Source of the DNA: DATAVB01 sp040414495
Lineage (GTDB): Bacteria > Actinomycetota > Actinomycetes > Mycobacteriales > QHCD01
Assembly (NCBI GenBank): GCA_040414495.1
Contig: JBEDUI010000295.1
Location: 1-64,000 of the forward strand
DNA length: 64,000 bases
Direction: 5' to 3'
Shown piece after piece: positions 59,295 to 64,000 of this stretch (its first letter is position 1; every line of letters begins with the position of its first letter). Below the pieces are notes generated by a model. That model saw nothing but the letters and a program-made list of their open reading frames with translations, made no database searches and was not told where the DNA came from. A program made the translations under genes and the position numbers.

Positions 59295-60492
59295 TACCGT
59301 TATCGAGTACCGGCGTTCGCCGACCCGGTTCCTGGCTGCCCGCGGCGCCAGCGCCCGGACGACCGGCAAGCTGGGCGACGCGGTGGCCGGTTCGCTGGCG
59401 CCGTTGCGCCTGATCAACCGGCCCGACCCGCGCCGGCCCGGCAAGGAATGGGGTCGGGTCCGGCCGATGCTCTCGGGCATCTGCGGCTCGGACCTGGCGC
59501 TACTGACCGGCCGGTCCTCCCCGTACCTCTCCCCCGTGGTCTCGATGCCGTTCGTCCCCGGCCACGAGGTGGTCGGCGAACTGCTCGACGACGTCGGCGA
59601 CCTGCGGGCCGGGCAACGGGTTGTCATGGATCCGGTCCTGTCCTGCGCCACCCGCGATGTCGACCAGTGCCCGCACTGCGCGGCCGGCCACGAGAGCCGG
59701 TGCGACCACGTCACCGGCGGGACCGTGGCGGCCGGCCTGCAAACCGGCTTCTGCTCGGACACCGGCGGCGGTTGGGGCGGCATGCTGGTCGCTCACGCCA
59801 GCCAGCTTTACGCCGTACCGGACGACGTGCCGAACGAGCGGGCCGTGCTGGTCGAGCCGCTGTCCTGCGCGGTGCACACCGTGCGCCGGGCCGCCGTGCC
59901 GGACGGCGCGTCGGTGGTGATCGTCGGCGCCGGCACGGTCGGTCTGCTGACCCTGCTGGCGCTGCGCGAATTCGCCAATCCGGGCCCGGTGTACGTCATC
60001 GCCAAGCACGGCCACCAGCGCGAGCGGGCCAAGGCGCTGGGCGCCACCGACGTGCTGGAACCCAAGCGCGCCGCCCGCGTATTGCGCCGCGCCACCGGCG
60101 GTTCGCTGCAGACGCCGGAGCGGGGCGCGGAGTACCTGCTCGGCGGCGTCGACGTGGCGATCGAATGCACCGGCGGCGGTGGCCTGGACTCCGCGCTGCG
60201 GCTGGTCCGGGCCGGCGGCACCGTGGTCCTGTCAGGTATGCCGTCCGCGGTCGACCTGACGCCACTGTGGTACCGCGAACTCACGTTGATCGGCGCTTAT
60301 GCTTCCGAACATGCAGGCTCACACGACAGCGGCGATTTCGCCGATGCCCTGAGCCTTGCCGCGCACGCCCCGCTGGACGGCTATGTCGACGCGACGTACC
60401 CCCTGTCGGGGTGGCGGGAAGCGATCGGGCACGCGCTCGCCGCGGGCCGGCTCGGCAGTGTCAAGGTCGCTTTCGACCCCACCCGGGATTGA
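59290..60492 (+). CDS. zinc-dependent medium-chain alcohol dehydrogenase
   Basis: A 400-residue MDR enzyme. The catalytic Zn site uses Cys in SGICGSDLALL and the GHE of VPGHEVVGEL. The structural Zn lobe is VLSCATRDVDQCPHCAAGHESRC, with longer spacing than usual between the first Cys and the CxxC. The NAD-binding loop is VIVGAGTVGLL. ATG 59290 lies in a duplicated start segment. It follows the reductase-HAD gene and precedes the LarA-like gene by 6 bp, so they are co-expressed. It may interconvert the aldehyde and alcohol of that pathway. Confidence 0.88.
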   Translation: MITVIEYRRSPTRFLAARGASARTTGKLGDAVAGSLAPLRLINRPDPRRPGKEWGRVRPMLSGICGSDLALLTGRSSPYLSPVVSMPFVPGHEVVGELLDDVGDLRAGQRVVMDPVLSCATRDVDQCPHCAAGHESRCDHVTGGTVAAGLQTGFCSDTGGGWGGMLVAHASQLYAVPDDVPNERAVLVEPLSCAVHTVRRAAVPDGASVVIVGAGTVGLLTLLALREFANPGPVYVIAKHGHQRERAKALGATDVLEPKRAARVLRRATGGSLQTPERGAEYLLGGVDVAIECTGGGGLDSALRLVRAGGTVVLSGMPSAVDLTPLWYRELTLIGAYASEHAGSHDSGDFADALSLAAHAPLDGYVDATYPLSGWREAIGHALAAGRLGSVKVAFDPTRD

Positions 60493-60498
60493 GGAGCT

Positions 60499-62076
60499 AT
60501 GAGTAGACCCGGTTTCGTCCTCGAAGTCGACGAACGTACGCCCCCGCTGCTGGTGCATGCCGGCGAGAGCTTCCATCTGGAACAGTTCCCGCTCGGCACC
60601 CGCGTGGTGTATCCGCCGGACTCGTTGCCGGGTATCCGGGACGTGGACGCCGCGATCGCCGAGGCGTTGCTCAACCCGCTGGGCAGCAAGCCGCTGCCGG
60701 AGCTGCTGCACGCGGGCATGAAGCTCACGATCGCCTTCGACGACCTGTCAATCCCGTTGCCGCCGATGCGCGCGCCGGACATCCGGGGCCGGATCATCGA
60801 AGCGGTCCTGGAACTGGCCGCGGCCAAGGGCGTGGACGACGTCGAGCTGATCGCGGCGAATGCGTTGCACCGCCGGATGACGCCGGCCGAGATCAAGCAC
60901 ATCGTGGGCGACCGGGTGTTCGCCTCGTTCTTCCCCGAGCACCTGCGCAACCACGACGCCGAGGACCGGGCCAACCTGGCCCATCTGGGCAAGACCCGGC
61001 ACGACGAGGACGTCGAGATCAACCGGCGCGCGGCCGAAAGTGATCTGATCGTCTACGTCAACGTCAACCTGGCCGCGATGAGCGGCGGCAGCAAATCGGT
61101 GGCGGTCGGACTGGCCTCGTACAAGAGCCTGCGGCACCACCACAATGTGCACACGCTGCGCCATTCCCGCTCGTTCAACGACCCGCCGAATTCGGCGATG
61201 CACCATTCGTACGACCGGATGCGCGCGGTCCTGGACGAGCACGTCAAGGTGTTCACGGTCGAGACGACGCTCAACAACGACACATTCCCGAACCAGCTGG
61301 GATTCCTGAACAAACGGGAATGGGAATGGTCGCTGAAGGACCAGGCCGCCTACGTAGCAGCGAAACGGGCCAACGATCTGGCGCCGGCGAAGGTACGGCG
61401 CAAGATCTGGCACAACACCCGGGCGCCGTACGGAATTACCGGCGTGAACGCCGGCGATCCGGGTCTGGTGCACGAAAAGACACTGGCGAATATCCACCGC
61501 CAGCAATTGACCGAAGTGAACGGTCAGTCGGATATCGCGGTGCTGGGCATTCCGTATATCTGCCCGTACAACGTGAATTCGATCATGAACCCGATTCTGG
61601 TGATGTGCTTCGGGCTGGGCTATCTGTTCAACATGTATCGGAACAAGCCGATCGTCCGCGAGGGCGGCGCGCTGATCATGTACCACCCGATGCCGCAGGA
61701 ATTCCACCCCGTACATCACCCGAGCTACATCGACTTTTTCGACGAGGTGCTGTCCGAAACCACGGATCCGGCGACGATCGAGGCGAAGTACGAAAAGCAG
61801 TTCGCCGAGGACGAGTGGTATCGGCACCTGTACCGCAACAGCTACGCCTACCACGGCGTGCACCCGTTCTATATGTGGTACTGGGGCGCGCACGCCTTGG
61901 AACACCTCGGGGACATCATCTGCGTCGGCGCCGACCGCAAAACCGCCACCCGGCTGGGATTCCGGACCGCGTCCTCGCTGGCCGATGCGCTGGAAATGGC
62001 GTCGGACACGGTGGGGCGGTCGCCGTCCCTGACCTATCTGCACACGCCTCCGATGCGGCTGGCTGACGTCCGATGA
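60499..62076 (+). CDS. LarA-like protein (DUF2088, nickel-pincer racemase family)
   Basis: A 525-residue protein, longer than lactate racemase LarA (about 420). Residues likely to hold the nickel-pincer nucleotide can be aligned. Asp81/Asp82 lie in FDDLSIPLP, although the Arg of LarA's DRTRP-type motif is missing. His124-Arg125 lie in NALHRR. Lys199, which would form the covalent link, is in SGGSKSVAVGLAS, followed by the His cluster 213-215. LarA-type enzymes racemise or epimerise alpha-hydroxy acids. The cofactor-making genes larB, larC and larE are not in this window. The 3' end overlaps plsC by ATGA. Confidence 0.82.
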   Translation: MSRPGFVLEVDERTPPLLVHAGESFHLEQFPLGTRVVYPPDSLPGIRDVDAAIAEALLNPLGSKPLPELLHAGMKLTIAFDDLSIPLPPMRAPDIRGRIIEAVLELAAAKGVDDVELIAANALHRRMTPAEIKHIVGDRVFASFFPEHLRNHDAEDRANLAHLGKTRHDEDVEINRRAAESDLIVYVNVNLAAMSGGSKSVAVGLASYKSLRHHHNVHTLRHSRSFNDPPNSAMHHSYDRMRAVLDEHVKVFTVETTLNNDTFPNQLGFLNKREWEWSLKDQAAYVAAKRANDLAPAKVRRKIWHNTRAPYGITGVNAGDPGLVHEKTLANIHRQQLTEVNGQSDIAVLGIPYICPYNVNSIMNPILVMCFGLGYLFNMYRNKPIVREGGALIMYHPMPQEFHPVHHPSYIDFFDEVLSETTDPATIEAKYEKQFAEDEWYRHLYRNSYAYHGVHPFYMWYWGAHALEHLGDIICVGADRKTATRLGFRTASSLADALEMASDTVGRSPSLTYLHTPPMRLADVR

Positions 62077-62984
62077 GTCTCATCCGGGAGATCAAACTCG
62101 TCTCGCGCCGGCGGGATTGGCGCGGTCGCTCGCGCACGCCGCGGTCGGCCGAACAATGGGCGCCGGTCCGCGAACCGCGGGAATTCCCGACCGCGTGGGC
62201 CCGGACGAAACCGGCCCGGGTGGTGCGCGAAGGCGTACAGCGTGGCGTTTTGCGCCCGCTGGTGTGGACCCAGACCAGCCCGCAGGTGTACGGCTCGGAC
62301 CGGCTCGACGGTGTGCACGGCCCGGTCATCGTGATCGCCAACCACGCCAGCCACCTGGATGCGCCGCTGATCCTCAATGCGCTGCCGGCCCGGCTTTCCC
62401 GCCGTACCGCCGTCGGCGCGGCAGCGGACTATTTCTTCGACGCCCGCTGGCGGGCCTCGTTGACCGCCCTGGTGTTCAACGCATTTCCGATCGAACGCTC
62501 GGGCAGCCGGCGGATGAAGATGATCGCGCCGAAGCTGATCGAGGACGGCTGGAGCATTCTGCTGTTCCCGGAGGGAACGCGGTCGCAGGACGGCTGGATG
62601 CGCTCGTTCCGCCGGGGCGCGGCGCAATTGGCCTGCCAGCACGATATTCCGGTCATTCCGGTGGCGATTCGCGGTGCGTACGGGGCGATGCCGCGCGGAC
62701 GCAACTGGCCGCGGCCCGGTCGCCCGCGCATCGCCGTCCACATCGGACGGCCATTGGCGCCGGCGCCGGATGAGCCGGTCCCGGCGTTCAACGCCCGGCT
62801 GAACGCGGCGGTTACCCAGCTGTGGGCCGAAGAGGACATGGGCTGGTGGGGCGCGATGCGGGCGTCCGAACAAAAGGAGCTGCCCGACACCACCGGCCCC
62901 AAGGCCGCGTCATGGCGGCGGATCTGGGAAACGACCCGGCCGCTGCCGGACAAGAACGCGAAGAATCCGGTCTGGCGTCGTTAG
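62073..62984 (+). CDS. PlsC-like lysophospholipid/glycerolipid acyltransferase
   Basis: A 303-residue acyltransferase. The HX4D motif is His91-Asp96 in ANHASHLDAP, and FPEGTR (Glu167) is the second family motif. VPVAIRGAYGAMP-like IPVAIRGAYGAMP is the third. The N-terminal 60 residues are Arg-rich and could touch the membrane. The enzyme would esterify a glycerolipid or similar hydroxyl with an acyl chain. It is ATGA-coupled to the LarA-like gene. Its C-terminal tail (KNPVWRR) is followed within 10 bp by the next gene. Confidence 0.89.
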   Translation: MSLIREIKLVSRRRDWRGRSRTPRSAEQWAPVREPREFPTAWARTKPARVVREGVQRGVLRPLVWTQTSPQVYGSDRLDGVHGPVIVIANHASHLDAPLILNALPARLSRRTAVGAAADYFFDARWRASLTALVFNAFPIERSGSRRMKMIAPKLIEDGWSILLFPEGTRSQDGWMRSFRRGAAQLACQHDIPVIPVAIRGAYGAMPRGRNWPRPGRPRIAVHIGRPLAPAPDEPVPAFNARLNAAVTQLWAEEDMGWWGAMRASEQKELPDTTGPKAASWRRIWETTRPLPDKNAKNPVWRR

Positions 62985-62993
62985 TCTTCGGCC

Positions 62994-64000
62994 GTGGTCG
63001 TACACATAGGTGTGGTCGGAGCCGGGACGATTTCCCAGCGCGGCGTGCTGCCGCATCTGAGCCAGCCCGACGTCTTTGACCGCGTCCGGCTGCAGGCGGT
63101 CTGTGACCCCGTACCGGGGCGGGCGGCCGAAGCGGCGGCGCAGTTCGGGGTTTCGCGCTCCTATGAACGGTACGAGGATCTGCTGGCCGACGGCGACGTG
63201 GACGCGGTTGTGATCGCCTCGCCGATTGGGCTGCACTATTCGCAGGGCCGGGCGGCGTTGGATGCCGGCAAGCACGTGCATTTCAACAAGACGATGACCA
63301 CCACCGTCGATGAGGCGACCGACCTGATCGACCGGGCCGCGGCGGCCGGTCTGCGAATCGTCGCCTCCCCCGGCGAGGTGCTGCGGCCGCAGCATCAGGC
63401 CGTACGTCGACTCATCTCCTCGGGCGCGATCGGTGAACTGTGCTGGGCGGTGTGCGGCGCGGCGTTCGGGACGTATCACGAGGACGAGCCCGAACGCGCC
63501 GGCCAGATCGACCCGTCCTGGTATTTCCGCAGCCCCGGCGGCGGGCCGCTGTACGACATGACCGTGTACGCGCTGCACGGGTTGACCACTATTCTCGGCC
63601 CGGCCCTGCGGGTCACCGCGATGTCGGGCGTACGGCTGGCCGAGCGTTCGTTCGCCGGGCGGATGGTGCCGTGCGACGCCGATGACAATACGTTTATTCT
63701 CATCGATTTCGGTGGCAGCATTTTCGCGCTCGCCTATGGCGCGGCGGCCGGGAGCGTGACGCAGGGATTTACCGGCAGCTATTTCGGTACGGCCGGATCG
63801 ATCGTCGGCGATCAACACAATGGCCAGCCGATCGACTATCCCGGCCGGGAAATCGCCGAATCCGACCCGGCCGGTCGACAATGGTTGCTGCCACACGTCG
63901 TCGGTCCACATAGGACTATCGGCGAGCAGCATGTGTACGAAGACATCATGCAATTGGTCGACTGGATCAACGACGGCACGCCCTCACCGGTCACCGCCGA
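62994..64000 (+). CDS. Gfo/Idh/MocA oxidoreductase (3' end outside window)
   Basis: 335 codons are visible. The Rossmann loop is IGVVGAGTISQRGVL. The position of the catalytic EKP motif reads HFNKTMTTTV, so the usual Glu-Lys-Pro has become Asn-Lys-Thr: the Lys is kept but the Pro is lost. GGGPLYDMTVYALHGL replaces the common GG..D.G.H. The GTG start lies 9 bp after the plsC stop, with no strong ribosome site. It is probably co-transcribed with the lipid-type operon, but a functional link is not proven. Confidence 0.85.
   Translation, partial: MVVHIGVVGAGTISQRGVLPHLSQPDVFDRVRLQAVCDPVPGRAAEAAAQFGVSRSYERYEDLLADGDVDAVVIASPIGLHYSQGRAALDAGKHVHFNKTMTTTVDEATDLIDRAAAAGLRIVASPGEVLRPQHQAVRRLISSGAIGELCWAVCGAAFGTYHEDEPERAGQIDPSWYFRSPGGGPLYDMTVYALHGLTTILGPALRVTAMSGVRLAERSFAGRMVPCDADDNTFILIDFGGSIFALAYGAAAGSVTQGFTGSYFGTAGSIVGDQHNGQPIDYPGREIAESDPAGRQWLLPHVVGPHRTIGEQHVYEDIMQLVDWINDGTPSPVTA

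Overview
This is 64 kb of GC-rich chromosome from an actinomycete. The evidence is the high GC content, frequent GTG and TTG starts, ATGA/GTGA-coupled operons, an ECF41-type sigma factor, an actinobacterial polyprenol-phosphate-mannose synthase, a MatB-like ligase and a tmRNA tag ending in ALAA. I cannot name the genus. The content suggests a saprophytic soil lifestyle: many sugar-type oxidoreductases (five Gfo/Idh/MocA proteins), glycosidases, peptide or sugar ABC import, secreted hydrolases and drug-efflux proteins.

Layout. 1-2 kb: the 5' part of a secreted GxGYxYP-family protein, then a decayed tyrosine integrase beside tRNA-Ala(GGC). 2-5 kb: operon of an SCO protein, a MauE-DsbA fusion and an LD-carboxypeptidase. 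5.9-9.5 kb: phosphate uptake (DUF47 plus PiT), a CPBP protease and a GH25 lysozyme. 9.7-17.3 kb: sugar-type genes, with a TIM-barrel isomerase and an oxidoreductase on +, and an AraC regulator, lipoprotein SBP, oxidoreductase and acetyltransferase on -, divergent from a PhyH dioxygenase. 17.7-23.7 kb: gluconokinase, an FAD oxidoreductase divergent from an ECF41 sigma factor, a FUSC-type membrane protein and a lactonase. 24-27 kb: GH127-like glycosidase and RspA/ManD-like dehydratase. 27-36 kb: MBL hydrolase, sedolisin, peroxiredoxin, DHA2 transporter, MatB-like ligase, an unknown protein and an ArgRS. 36.5-43 kb: two coupled oxidoreductases, a TetR/MFS pair with operators, an amidase and Ppm1. 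43.4-47.2 kb: two tandem alpha/alpha-toroid proteins, then broken or orphan accessory genes ending at a duplicated piece of ssrA. 47.6 kb: ssrA (tmRNA). 48.8-56.6 kb: DUF2207 protein and a complete Dpp-type ABC importer. 56.9-63 kb: a + strand operon of fatty-acyl-reductase/HAD fusion, Zn-alcohol dehydrogenase, LarA-like protein and PlsC acyltransferase, followed by a fifth Gfo/Idh/MocA gene that runs off the window.

Beyond the genes, four patterns stand out. (1) The ribosome-binding site and start codon are tandemly duplicated in two unrelated operons (dppC and the Zn-ADH gene). Each duplication creates tiny ORFs chained by ATGA overlaps to the real gene. (2) The gene-free gaps hold three families of constant-length hairpin repeats. 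One, with GATC ends and usually about 50 bp, always lies beside GC-rich tandem minisatellites. (3) The sigma-factor/FAD-oxidoreductase gap carries two back-to-back matches to the ECF41 promoter, sharing a 12-bp palindrome. (4) Both a tRNA gene and ssrA carry scars of integrated elements. The lipid-type operon at 57-63 kb is the best candidate for an uncharacterised pathway.
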